Shown here: positions 26,740 through 36,331 of the stretch, one piece after another
How the letters are laid out: every line of letters starts with the position of its first letter
Position numbering within the stretch: position 1 is the stretch's first letter
Source: an uncultured Collinsella sp.
GTDB lineage: Bacteria > Actinomycetota > Coriobacteriia > Coriobacteriales > Coriobacteriaceae
NCBI GenBank assembly: GCA_959605475.1
Contig: CAUHFS010000023.1
Location: 1 to 36,389 of the forward strand
DNA length: 36,389 nt
Direction: 5' to 3'
Notes under the pieces: model-generated
The model's database searches: none
What the model was told of the DNA's origin: nothing
What the model saw: only the letters and a program-made list of their open reading frames with translations
Translations under genes and position numbers: made by a program

Positions 26740-26883
26740 ATGGCTGAGGAGAAGAAGACGTATAAGTTCGTGTGCGTCGTTTGCGGTTACGAGGTTGAGG
26801 TCGATACGCCCGAGCTGCCCGAGGATTATGTGTGCCCGGTGTGCGGCGTCGGTCCCGATCAGTTTGAGCTCGTCGAGGAGTAG
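26740..26883 (+). CDS. Rubredoxin
   Basis: This 47-residue rubredoxin is a one-electron carrier with a single iron bound by four cysteines. Cys12-x-x-Cys15-Gly and Cys32-Pro-x-Cys35-Gly are the ligand pairs, and PDQFELVEE is the family's end. Rubredoxins are usually about 52 residues, so the protein is slightly short. ATG 26740 has GAGAGGAG upstream. It has its own promoter and terminator and follows a flavin-reductase-like gene, suggesting a joint role in oxygen or peroxide detoxification. Confidence 0.95.
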   Translation: MAEEKKTYKFVCVVCGYEVEVDTPELPEDYVCPVCGVGPDQFELVEE

Positions 26884-26924
26884 CTCACAGACACACGGCA
26901 AACAGCCGAACATAGCTCTGTCCA

Positions 26925-26960
26925 AGGGCTCCGGTCGGTCATCCCGGCCGGGGCCCTTTT
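26925..26960 (+). terminator. Rubredoxin terminator
   Basis: AGGGC-t-CCGG-t-CGG (26925-26938) pairs with CCG-g-CCGG-g-GCCCT (26944-26957), with T-G wobbles, followed by TTTT. Confidence 0.85.
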
Positions 26961-27028
26961 CCTCCGTCCCCAAGGGATCACGGCTGCTGTTAGCCGATCC
27001 TGTCTGTTGTGAGTCGGCCGACCGTTTG

Positions 27029-27243
27029 TCTCAATCTGTAACATGCGGCGGCTCAAAACGGGTCTACTTGTTACAGATCGAGACAAACCAAAACCGTCCG
27101 GCAGAAGATCTCAATCTGTAACATCTAGCAGTGAAAACGGGGTCTACGTGTTACAGATTGAGACAAACGGAGCTGTCCCTCGGAATGATCTCAATCTGTA
27201 ACATCTAGATATCAAAAGCGGGTCTAGATGTTACAGATTGAGA
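27029..27243. repeat. Array 1 of alternating inverted 15-bp repeats with 25-bp spacers
   Basis: TCTCAATCTGTAACA or its reverse complement begins at 27029, 27069, 27109, 27149, 27189 and 27229, exactly every 40 bp and in alternating orientation. All five gaps are 25 bp. This makes three 55-bp palindromes at an 80-bp period. Spacers inside palindromes share AAAACGGGTCTA-like 3' halves; gaps between palindromes share a looser CGGAGCTGTCCC-like core. The outermost left arm extends to TTTGTC. It ends 28 bases from the mntH stop. No cas-like gene is nearby and the word is not a normal CRISPR repeat. Confidence 0.93.
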
Positions 27244-27271
27244 CGTTTGCCTGGGTAGGTACCCCGTCCCA

Positions 27272-28528
27272 TTACATCCCTGTCAACAACACGACATCGA
27301 GAATCGTCACGACGGCACCGATCCCTACGAGCAACGCGTTAAGTGGGTGCGAGTTGGCGTATTTGCCCATGACGCGGGACGAACTGGTGAGTCGTATGAG
27401 CACAAAGACCGTAATCGGCAGCTGAAGCGACAGCAGTGCCTGACTCCAGATGAGACCCTCAAAAGGATTCGGGACGATCAGGCACGCCGCCACTGCGCCG
27501 ACGAAACAGACCGCCACTCCAATCGATGAGTGCCGGTCGTGGATGTCGTATTCCTCGTCGAACATGCCCGCGGTGATGGTGCCCGCCGCCATGCCCGCTG
27601 TCACGCTACTCGAGAGACCCGCGAACAGCAGCGCTACCGCAAAGATGGTCGAGCTCGCCGGGCCTAAGATGGGGGAGAGCGTGGCCGCTGCGACGGCGAG
27701 GTCGTCTACGACAATGCCGTGCGCAAAGAAGGTCGTTGCGGCCAGGATGACCATGGCCGAGTTGATTGCCCAGCCCACGCCCATCGAAAAGAGCGTGTCG
27801 AAGAGCTCGTAGCGTAGACGCTCTTCGATAACTTTCTCGCCTTGGCCTTCGAAGTGCATGGATTGGATGACCTCGGAGTGCAGGAAGAGGTTGTGGGGCA
27901 TAACGACCGCACCCAGGACACTCACGATAATCGCGGCCGAGCCGCTGGGCATACTGGGTGTGATCCAGCTTGCGGCGGCCTGCGGCCAGTCGACCTTGAC
28001 CAGTGCAAGCTCGGCCAAAAACGAGAGTCCTACCACGCCTACGAAGGCGATAATCCATCGCTCGGCGCGCTTGTAGGAGCTCGTCATGAGCATCGCCATC
28101 GATACTGCCGCCACGATGACGCAGCCCGCGCGCACGGGCAGCCCAAAGAGCATCTGGAGCGCGATCGCACCGCCCAGGACTTCGGCCATGGCGGTGGCGA
28201 TGGTCGCGAGATAGGCACTGGCGAGTACCGTGCGCCCAACGAAGTGGGGGAGGTAACGTGTCGTGGCCTCGGCAAGACAGGCGCCCGTGGCGATACCCAG
28301 GTGTGCCGCGTTGTGCTGCAGCACGATGAGCATAATCGTGGACAGCGTGACGATCCACAGCAGCGCATAGCCAAACTGCGAGCCCGCGGCCATATTGGAG
28401 GCCCAGTTGCCCGGGTCGATAAAGCCGACGGTCACGAGCAGCCCGGGGCCGATATGCCGCGCGATGTCTAGACCTCCGTGACCGCCGGTGCGTCGGGAGC
28501 CAAAGTGTTGTTTGAGATGGTTGATCAT
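27272..28528 (-). CDS. mntH: Nramp-type divalent metal (Mn/Fe) transporter MntH
   Basis: This 418-residue proton-coupled importer for manganese and iron sits in the cytoplasmic membrane. The metal site of helix 1 is Asp38-Pro-Gly-Asn41, and helix 6 has Met210-Pro-His212-Asn213 (VVMPHNLFLHS). About eleven hydrophobic helices follow the Nramp pattern. I chose the ATG at 28528 because AGGAG lies 6 bases upstream; the frame could start at 28564 but with no site. It is the only gene between two equal-length repeat arrays. A promoter with GTTAA-type repeats lies upstream, as expected for metal-responsive control. Confidence 0.95.
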   Translation of the reverse strand: MINHLKQHFGSRRTGGHGGLDIARHIGPGLLVTVGFIDPGNWASNMAAGSQFGYALLWIVTLSTIMLIVLQHNAAHLGIATGACLAEATTRYLPHFVGRTVLASAYLATIATAMAEVLGGAIALQMLFGLPVRAGCVIVAAVSMAMLMTSSYKRAERWIIAFVGVVGLSFLAELALVKVDWPQAAASWITPSMPSGSAAIIVSVLGAVVMPHNLFLHSEVIQSMHFEGQGEKVIEERLRYELFDTLFSMGVGWAINSAMVILAATTFFAHGIVVDDLAVAAATLSPILGPASSTIFAVALLFAGLSSSVTAGMAAGTITAGMFDEEYDIHDRHSSIGVAVCFVGAVAACLIVPNPFEGLIWSQALLSLQLPITVFVLIRLTSSSRVMGKYANSHPLNALLVGIGAVVTILDVVLLTGM

Positions 28529-28578
28529 GATGAGCTCCTGCGTGCCGTTTGTTTGACGCCGCAAAGGATACCCGTTTT

Positions 28579-28606
28579 ATGCTAATAAGTTAACCAAGAC
28601 TAACAA
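28579..28606 (-). promoter_or_regulatory. mntH promoter with possible metal-regulator site
   Basis: On the minus strand TTGTTA (28606-28601) and TAGCAT (28584-28579) are 16 bases apart. The spacer holds GTTAG and GTTAAC words (28590-28603), like half sites of DtxR/MntR-type operators, but they do not form a clean palindrome. Confidence 0.35.
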
Positions 28607-28651
28607 AATTATTTTATTTGAATAGGATGGTGAAAGGGAGTTGCCGAAATG

Positions 28652-28866
28652 TCTTGATCTGTAACAACTAGGGATGGAAATTTGGTCTAGGTGTTACAGA
28701 TCGAGACAGGAAGAAATGGCCCTATGGAATGTCTCGATCTGTAACAGCTGACCGCCAAAAGCGGCCCTTCGTGTTACAGATTGAGACATTCGGAGCCGTC
28801 TCTCAAAAACATCTCAATCTGTAACAGTAAGTCGTCGAAATGGGGTCTTCCTGTTACAGATTGAGA
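28652..28866. repeat. Array 2 of alternating inverted 15-bp repeats with 25-bp spacers
   Basis: The same 15-bp word, with one or two changes per copy (TCTTGATC, TCTCGATC, TCTCAATC plus TGTAACA), starts at 28652, 28692, 28732, 28772, 28812 and 28852. The period is again exactly 40 bp in alternating orientation, total 215 bp as in array 1. Loop 3' halves (GGTCTAG, GGCCCTTC, GGGGTCTTC) have the same orientation as array 1, so the two arrays are direct relative to each other. Confidence 0.93.
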
Positions 28867-28884
28867 TGTTTGAAGCGGTGAGCT

Positions 28885-28996
28885 TACGGGCCGAACTTGG
28901 GGCCCTTGCTGTCGCCCTTGAGGTCGGCGGTGTCCGCTCGCAGGGCGTGCGTTACGCGATTGTTTCGAAACGGGTGGGAAACACAACGGGCCGGCG
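28885..28996 (-). pseudogene. Possible 3' gene remnant
   Basis: On the minus strand a frame without a start codon reads THALRADTADLKGDS and then KGPKFGP before a TAA at about 28885. Its third codon positions are almost all G or C, as in real genes of this genome. No start codon precedes it before an upstream stop. It may be the tail of a lost gene or chance. Confidence 0.2.
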
Positions 28997-29050
28997 ATGC
29001 TCCTAGTATGCCTATTCAACTGACTGTCTAATATCTAGGGGAGGATCGCG

Positions 29051-32000
29051 ATGCAGGCAGATTCCGCTCAGCAGCAGGGCCTTTATCGCCCCGAATTCGA
29101 CCACGATGCATGTGGCATCGGCGCGCTTGCCGATATCAACGGCGAGCGCCATCACCAGATCCTGGACGACGCACTGTCCATTCTGGTTAACTTGGAGCAC
29201 CGCGGTGGTACGGGACTCGAGAAGAACACCGGCGACGGCGCTGGCATCCTGTTCCAGGTTCCGCATCACTTTTTCCGTAAAGAGGCTCAAAAGTGCGGCC
29301 AGATTCTGCCGGCAGAGGGCGACTATGGCGTGGCCATGCTGTTCTTTCCGCAGGACGACAAGGGCGTAGAGGATGCCCGCCGCGTGTTTGAGGAGGGTTG
29401 CGCCGAGGCCGGCGTGCCGCTGCTCTTTTGGCGCGAGGTGCCGGTCGACCCGCACGACCTGGGCGAGACGGCCCGCGCCTGCATGCCCACTATCCTGCAG
29501 GCCTTCCTGGGCCGTCCGGACGACACGCCCGCCGGCGATGCCTTCGAGCGCCGCCTGTACGTGTGCCGCCGCACCATCGAGAAGAAGGCCGACGCTGAGT
29601 TCGCCTTGCGCGACAAGATTTTCTACGTCTGTTCCATGAGTTCGCGCACCATCGTGTACAAGGGCATGCTGGTCGCCACGCAGATGCGCCGCTTCTTCAT
29701 CGACCTCAACGACGCCGCCGTCAAAACGGCCGTGGCACTCGTCCACTCGCGCTACTCCACCAACACTACGCCCAGCTGGGAGCGCGCGCACCCCAACCGC
29801 TTTATCATCCACAACGGCGAGATCAACACCCTCAAGGGCAACGTGAACTGGATCCGCGCCCGCGAGCCCAACCTGTACAGCCCCGTGCTGCAGCACGATC
29901 TTGAGCGCGTGATGCCCATCATCAACCGCGAGGGCTCCGATTCCGCGATTCTGGACAATGTGCTTGAGTTCCTGGTCATGAACGGTCGTCCGCTCACGCG
30001 TGCCGCGTCCATGTTGCTGCCCGAGCCGTGGGACCACAACGACAGCCTGAGTGAGGAGCGCCGCGCCTACGACGCTTACCAGTCCATGCTCATGGAGCCG
30101 TGGGATGGCCCGGCGGCCATCGCCTTTACCGACGGTCGCACGCTGGGTGCCGCCCTCGACCGTAACGGCTTGCGTCCCGCCCGCTACTATGTGACGCGCG
30201 ACGGTCGCTTTATGCTGGCAAGCGAGGTGGGCACCATCGAGGTGAGCCCCGAGAACATCCTGACGAGCGGCTGCCTGGGACCGGGCCAGATGCTCGAGGT
30301 CGACTTTGCCCGCGGTCGCGTCATCTACAACGATGAGCTGCGCGCCCGTTACGCTAAGGAAAAGCCCTACCGTGATTGGATTGCCGAGGAGACGCTGACC
30401 GTCGACGCGCTCGATAGGCCTGCCACGGCAACACCCGCCGAGGACGCCGAGGTGCCTGCCGCCGTGCGTATGGCCAAGCTTGGCTATCACTGGGATGATG
30501 TTGACGAGGTCGTGCGCCCTATGGCCCAGCAGGGCAAGGCACCGCTCGCTTCGATGGGCATCGATGCGCCGCTGGCCTGCCTGTCCAAGAAGACGCGCTC
30601 GTTCTTTGACTACTTCTATCAGCTGTTCGCCCAGGTCACGAACCCGCCGATCGACGCCCTGCGCGAGCATATGGTCACCTCGACTACGCTCTACCTGGGC
30701 AACCACGGCAACCTGCTCGAGGACTCCCGTACGGCCTGTCAGCTGGTGCGCCTGGAGCGTCCGCTGCTGAGCGAGGAGGAGTTTGACCGCATCTGCGCCA
30801 TCGACCGCGTGGGCTTTAAGACCCGCCGTTTCCGTGCCGTCTACCGCCGCGATGCCGGCGAGGGCGCGCTGCAGGCTGCGCTCAAGCAGCTTGCCGAGGA
30901 CGTCGAGGCTGCGGTTCGCGATGGCGTGAACATCGTGGTGCTGAGCGATCGCGCCGGAGCGGGCGAGGTGCCCGTGCCGTCGCTGCTCGCCGTGGGCTGC
31001 GTGCACAACCACCTGATCCGTGCCGGCGTGCGCACCTTTGCCGATATCGTGGTGGAGTGCGGCGATGCCGTGTCTCCGCACGACTTTGCGGCGCTGGTGG
31101 GCTACTCCGCAAGCGGCATCTACCCGTACAACGCGCATGCGTGCATCCGCAATCTGGCGGCACGCGGCGACCTGGACGTGACGGCCGAGCAGGGCATCGC
31201 CAATTACAACAAGGCCGCGACGGCGGGCATCGTCTCCATCATGTCCAAGATGGGCATCTCCACGGTGCAGAGCTACCACTCCGCGCAGATCTTCGAGGCC
31301 GTGGGCTTTACGCCGGAGTTCGTCAACGCGTACTTCGCCGGCACGGTGAGCCGTGTGGGCGGTATGGGTGTCGAGGATGTCGAACGCGAGCAAAATGAGC
31401 GCTATGACGCCGCGCTTGCTATCCTTAAGAGCCCGGCTCCCGATCAGCTGCCCACGTTGGGCCTGACCAAGTGGCGCCCGCTCGGCGGCGAGGATCACCT
31501 CATAGATCCGCAGACTGTCTACTTGCTGCAGACCGCCTGCCGTGAGGACAGCTACGACACCTTTAAGGAGTACAGCGTCCGCCTGCACCGCACCGGCCGT
31601 GCCGTGCGCCTGCGCGACCTGCTGGACTTTGATGCCAGCGGCCGCACTCCGGTGGCACTCGACGAGGTCGAGCCCGCGCTCAACATCGTCCGCCGCTTTA
31701 ACACCGGTGCCATGTCGTATGGCTCCATTAGCAAAGAGGCACACGAGTGCATGGCCATCGCCATGAATCGCCTGCATGGACGCTCCAACTCGGGCGAGGG
31801 CGGCGAGGACCCGCGTCGCGAGACCCCGCTGGCTAACGGTGACTCCAAGAACTCCGCGATCAAGCAGGTGGCAAGCGCGCGCTTTGGCGTGACGAGCCGC
31901 TACCTGTGCAGCGCCTTCGAGATTCAGATCAAGATGGCCCAGGGCGCCAAGCCCGGCGAGGGTGGCCACCTGCCCGGCAAGAAGGTCTACCCCTGGATTG

Positions 32001-33748
32001 CCGAGGTCCGTCAGTCCACGCCCGGCATCGGCCTGATCTCGCCTCCGCCGCACCACGACATCTACTCCATCGAGGACCTGGCAGAGCTGATCTTTGACCT
32101 TAAGAACGCCAACCCCGGCGCGCGCGTGTCGGTCAAGCTGGTCAGCGAGGCCGGCGTCGGCACCATCGCCACTGGTGTTGCCAAGGGCGCTGCCGACAAG
32201 ATTTTGATCAGCGGCCACAACGGCGGCTCCGGTGCCGCGGCGCGCGATTCGATCTGGCACGCCGGTCTGCCGCTGGAGCTTGGCCTTGCCGAGGCCCAGC
32301 AGACGCTGCTGCAAAACGGCCTGCGCTCGCGCGTGGTGCTCGAGGCCGACGGCAAGCTCATGGACGGCACCGATGTTGCTGTCGCCTGCCTGTTGGGCGC
32401 CGAGGAGTTTGGCTTTGCGACCATGCCGCTCATCTCGATGGGCTGCCTCATGCAGCGCGACTGCCAGCAGGATACCTGCCCGGCCGGCATCGCTACGCAA
32501 AACTGCCGCCTGCGTCGCGGCTTCCGCGGCAAGCCAGAGCACGTCGAGCACTTTATGCTCTTTGTTGCCGAGCAGCTGCGCGAGGTCATGGCGAGCCTGG
32601 GTTTCCGCACGGTCGACGAGATGGTCGGCCATCCCGAGTGCTTGCGCCAGATCGAGGTCCCGGGGAACCGCAAGGCCAACCTGCTCGATCTATCGCCCGT
32701 GCTGGCGAGCGCGACCTGTGAGTTTGGTGCCCATATTCCGGGTGCCGACGGTCGTCACTTCCTGCCGCAGATGGCTGCCGACAGCGAGCTCGACAAGACG
32801 CTCGACTCCACGTTGTTTGTGCCCTATACGGCCGACGCTCGCGCGCACCTGCGTCCGATTCGCTTCCGCGCCGATATCGCCAACGTCAACCGCTGCGTGG
32901 GCACCATCCTGGGCAACGCGGTGACCAAGGCGCATCCCGAGGGCCTGCCCGCCGGCTCCATCACCATCGATTGCGATGGTTCGGCCGGTCAGAGCTTTGG
33001 TGCCTTCCTGCCGCGCGGCATTACGCTCAACGTGTGCGGTGACGCCAACGATTACTTTGGCAAGGGCCTTTCGGGCGGCGAGGTGTCGGTGCGCCCCAAT
33101 CCGCATGCGACCTACAAGTTCGATGAGAACATTATCGTGGGCAACGTTGCGTTCTTTGGTGCCACGAGCGGCCGCGGCTTCATTAACGGTCTTGCCGGCC
33201 AGCGCTTTGCCGTGCGTAACTCCGGTGCCACCGTGGTGGTCGAGGGCTGTGGCAACCATGGCTGCGAGTACATGACGGGCGGTCTGGCGCTCATCCTGGG
33301 CGAGGTCGGGCAGAATTTTGCCGCCGGTATGACGGGCGGCGTGGCCTATGTCTTTGACCAATACGGCACGCTCGGCGCCCGCGTGAACCATGAGAGCGTG
33401 GAGCTCAAGGCCCCGACGGCCGACGAGCTGGCGCAGATTCGTGCGCTCATCCAGGAGCACGTGGACGCGACGCAGAGCCCGCGCGGCATTAAGCTGCTCT
33501 ACAGCTTCGACTCGATGAGCAAGCACTTTGTGAAGGTCATTCCGACCGAGTACGAGCGCGTGCTGGCGATTGTCGCCGCCGCCGAGGCCGTCGGCAAGAC
33601 GCATGCGCAGGCCGAGGAGCTGGCGTTTGACATCGTGACCGGTCGCGCGAGTGCCGCGGATGTCGCTCGCTTTGATGTCGCGGGCGGTGCTGCGGGCGCT
33701 GCGTCCGTGGCTGCCAGCTCTGTTGCTTCGACCAAGAAGGAGGCGTAA
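29051..33748 (+). CDS. gltB: Glutamate synthase large subunit
   Basis: The large subunit makes glutamate from glutamine and 2-oxoglutarate: it frees ammonia in one domain and channels it to a flavin domain. The 1565 residues begin with a 20-residue propeptide ending at Cys21 (FDHDACGIG), the N-terminal nucleophile after cleavage. Class-II amidotransferase (about 21-430), central (about 480-770), FMN-binding (about 830-1210, with GLISPPPHHDIYSIEDL and ISGHNGGSGAA) and GxGxG (about 1260-1510) domains follow. The 3Fe-4S ligands are Cys1132, Cys1138 and Cys1143 (CLMQRDCQQDTC). The last 35 residues are Ala-rich. ATG 29051 has GGGGAGGA upstream. gltD starts 5 bases after the stop. Confidence 0.98.
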   Translation: MQADSAQQQGLYRPEFDHDACGIGALADINGERHHQILDDALSILVNLEHRGGTGLEKNTGDGAGILFQVPHHFFRKEAQKCGQILPAEGDYGVAMLFFPQDDKGVEDARRVFEEGCAEAGVPLLFWREVPVDPHDLGETARACMPTILQAFLGRPDDTPAGDAFERRLYVCRRTIEKKADAEFALRDKIFYVCSMSSRTIVYKGMLVATQMRRFFIDLNDAAVKTAVALVHSRYSTNTTPSWERAHPNRFIIHNGEINTLKGNVNWIRAREPNLYSPVLQHDLERVMPIINREGSDSAILDNVLEFLVMNGRPLTRAASMLLPEPWDHNDSLSEERRAYDAYQSMLMEPWDGPAAIAFTDGRTLGAALDRNGLRPARYYVTRDGRFMLASEVGTIEVSPENILTSGCLGPGQMLEVDFARGRVIYNDELRARYAKEKPYRDWIAEETLTVDALDRPATATPAEDAEVPAAVRMAKLGYHWDDVDEVVRPMAQQGKAPLASMGIDAPLACLSKKTRSFFDYFYQLFAQVTNPPIDALREHMVTSTTLYLGNHGNLLEDSRTACQLVRLERPLLSEEEFDRICAIDRVGFKTRRFRAVYRRDAGEGALQAALKQLAEDVEAAVRDGVNIVVLSDRAGAGEVPVPSLLAVGCVHNHLIRAGVRTFADIVVECGDAVSPHDFAALVGYSASGIYPYNAHACIRNLAARGDLDVTAEQGIANYNKAATAGIVSIMSKMGISTVQSYHSAQIFEAVGFTPEFVNAYFAGTVSRVGGMGVEDVEREQNERYDAALAILKSPAPDQLPTLGLTKWRPLGGEDHLIDPQTVYLLQTACREDSYDTFKEYSVRLHRTGRAVRLRDLLDFDASGRTPVALDEVEPALNIVRRFNTGAMSYGSISKEAHECMAIAMNRLHGRSNSGEGGEDPRRETPLANGDSKNSAIKQVASARFGVTSRYLCSAFEIQIKMAQGAKPGEGGHLPGKKVYPWIAEVRQSTPGIGLISPPPHHDIYSIEDLAELIFDLKNANPGARVSVKLVSEAGVGTIATGVAKGAADKILISGHNGGSGAAARDSIWHAGLPLELGLAEAQQTLLQNGLRSRVVLEADGKLMDGTDVAVACLLGAEEFGFATMPLISMGCLMQRDCQQDTCPAGIATQNCRLRRGFRGKPEHVEHFMLFVAEQLREVMASLGFRTVDEMVGHPECLRQIEVPGNRKANLLDLSPVLASATCEFGAHIPGADGRHFLPQMAADSELDKTLDSTLFVPYTADARAHLRPIRFRADIANVNRCVGTILGNAVTKAHPEGLPAGSITIDCDGSAGQSFGAFLPRGITLNVCGDANDYFGKGLSGGEVSVRPNPHATYKFDENIIVGNVAFFGATSGRGFINGLAGQRFAVRNSGATVVVEGCGNHGCEYMTGGLALILGEVGQNFAAGMTGGVAYVFDQYGTLGARVNHESVELKAPTADELAQIRALIQEHVDATQSPRGIKLLYSFDSMSKHFVKVIPTEYERVLAIVAAAEAVGKTHAQAEELAFDIVTGRASAADVARFDVAGGAAGAASVAASSVASTKKEA

Positions 33749-33753
33749 GTGCC

Positions 33754-35235
<1,482 letters not shown>

Positions 35236-35252
35236 GGTAGTCATTCAAGAAC

Positions 35253-35295
35253 GTCCCCAATGACTAGTCATTTTTTTTGTCTAGTCGTTGGGGAC
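35253..35295. terminator. 15-bp hairpin with T-rich loop after gltD
   Basis: GTCCCCAATGACTAG (35253-35267) pairs with 35281-35295 (one T-G wobble) around a loop holding eight T residues. A shorter alternative, AATGA-ctag-TCATT followed by T6, would be a regular terminator, so two folds compete. The GAACGTCCCC start is shared with the hairpin at 3287. Confidence 0.65.
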
Positions 35296-35590
35296 ACTCT
35301 TTGCGAGCGATTTGCTCGTTTGTCGACGTACGGGTGTTCATTTGTCGACTTCTTGGGCTGTGGTCACCTGTTGTTTCTGTGGTGGCTGTGGGTATCTGGC
35401 TCAAAAGGGCGGGTTGGCCGTCTATGTTTACCTGCGGTTTTGCTGCGGTGCGCATTTTCGGTCAAGCTTTTCGTCAAGTGTTTGGTCAGCATCTGGTTTG
35501 CAGCCGGAGGCCTATTTTGCCCGTGCTGACAGTGGCTGCCCACCCTCCTCGTAAGCTCAAATTGAGGTCCATCAGTTTGAGGAGGATGCC
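35296..35590. other. Non-coding stretch upstream of the last gene
   Basis: No gene is supported here. I see a small CGAGC/GCTCG hairpin at 35304-35318 and a GAGGAGG binding site at about 35579-35585. Open frames across it begin inside the hairpin and have Cys/Trp/Phe-rich products typical of chance. Confidence 0.5.
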
Positions 35591-36298
35591 ATGACTGACC
35601 ACGCTTTAGACCGAGCGCAGCTGTCCGAAGCCGTCGGCAACGATATTGCCGACATGGCCCATTTTTGGATGCTGCGGAAGTTCCAGTTTTTGGAGTCGGC
35701 GCGCGAACAGTTCGAGATCATTGTCGATCCGTGGCTCAGCTATTGCACCGAGCCTTCTCAAAACGAAATCATGGCCTACAACATGGCATTTACCGATTGG
35801 CTGCTGTTTGAGCGCCCCTATCGCCATGGCAAGACGCTGCTCGAGCTATATGTGGATGAGCCACCAGCGTCAATTTCTCCTGCCTCGCTTGGGCGACTTA
35901 AGCAGGTGCGCGACACGCAGTACTTCTCTCGCTTTGGCATTTTGGACAAGGATCCTGCGTCCGGCATGGTCGCGCTGAAGGACACACGCACCGATCATCG
36001 CTTTGATGTCTACGACCCGCATATCGTGCAAAAGGAGCATTGGAATGACGGCGCGATTGCGGTGCGCCTCGCCTGCGTCGACGATGTTTGGCTTACGGCG
36101 GGACAGCTCTACCTGTATGACATCGCGCGCCTGAACGACACGGCGGTCGACGGGCCGGGCGCGGTGCATCCCGAGGACCTGGAGGACGGCTTTGACACCT
36201 CGCGCATCAGCTTCTTTTTGCGCCTGGTTCGCGACATCATGGGCGCCCAGGGGCGCTACGTGAAGTCGCTCAACATCTACGAACAAGAATGGGAGTAG
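35591..36298 (+). CDS. Hypothetical protein
   Basis: This 235-residue soluble protein is one I do not recognise. It has no signal peptide or membrane helix. The stretch MAYNMAFTDWLLFERPYRHGKTLLEL resembles the FxxWLLFDRP-like segment seen in some SEC-C-motif-associated proteins, but no SEC-C cysteines are present. The C-terminal part (120-230) is mixed helix and strand. ATG 35591 has GAGGAGG 5 bases upstream, and the codon use is typical of the core genes, so the gene is real. A palindromic unit follows 37 bases downstream. Confidence 0.75.
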   Translation: MTDHALDRAQLSEAVGNDIADMAHFWMLRKFQFLESAREQFEIIVDPWLSYCTEPSQNEIMAYNMAFTDWLLFERPYRHGKTLLELYVDEPPASISPASLGRLKQVRDTQYFSRFGILDKDPASGMVALKDTRTDHRFDVYDPHIVQKEHWNDGAIAVRLACVDDVWLTAGQLYLYDIARLNDTAVDGPGAVHPEDLEDGFDTSRISFFLRLVRDIMGAQGRYVKSLNIYEQEWE

Positions 36299-36331
36299 GG
36301 GATGTGACTGGTGTCGCTCTGCTGCCCTGAC

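Noticed and set aside
27029..28866. The 15-bp arrays as a CRISPR locus
   Set aside because: Repeats alternate in orientation, are only 15 bp, spacers share sequence with each other, and no cas gene is present.
29012..32632. 1206-codon minus-strand open frame opposite gltB
   Set aside because: Same cause: antisense of high-GC3 coding sequence; the plus strand is an intact GltB.
35260..35529. Small Cys/Trp/Phe-rich frames after gltD
   Set aside because: They start within the hairpin, lack a binding site and have atypical composition.
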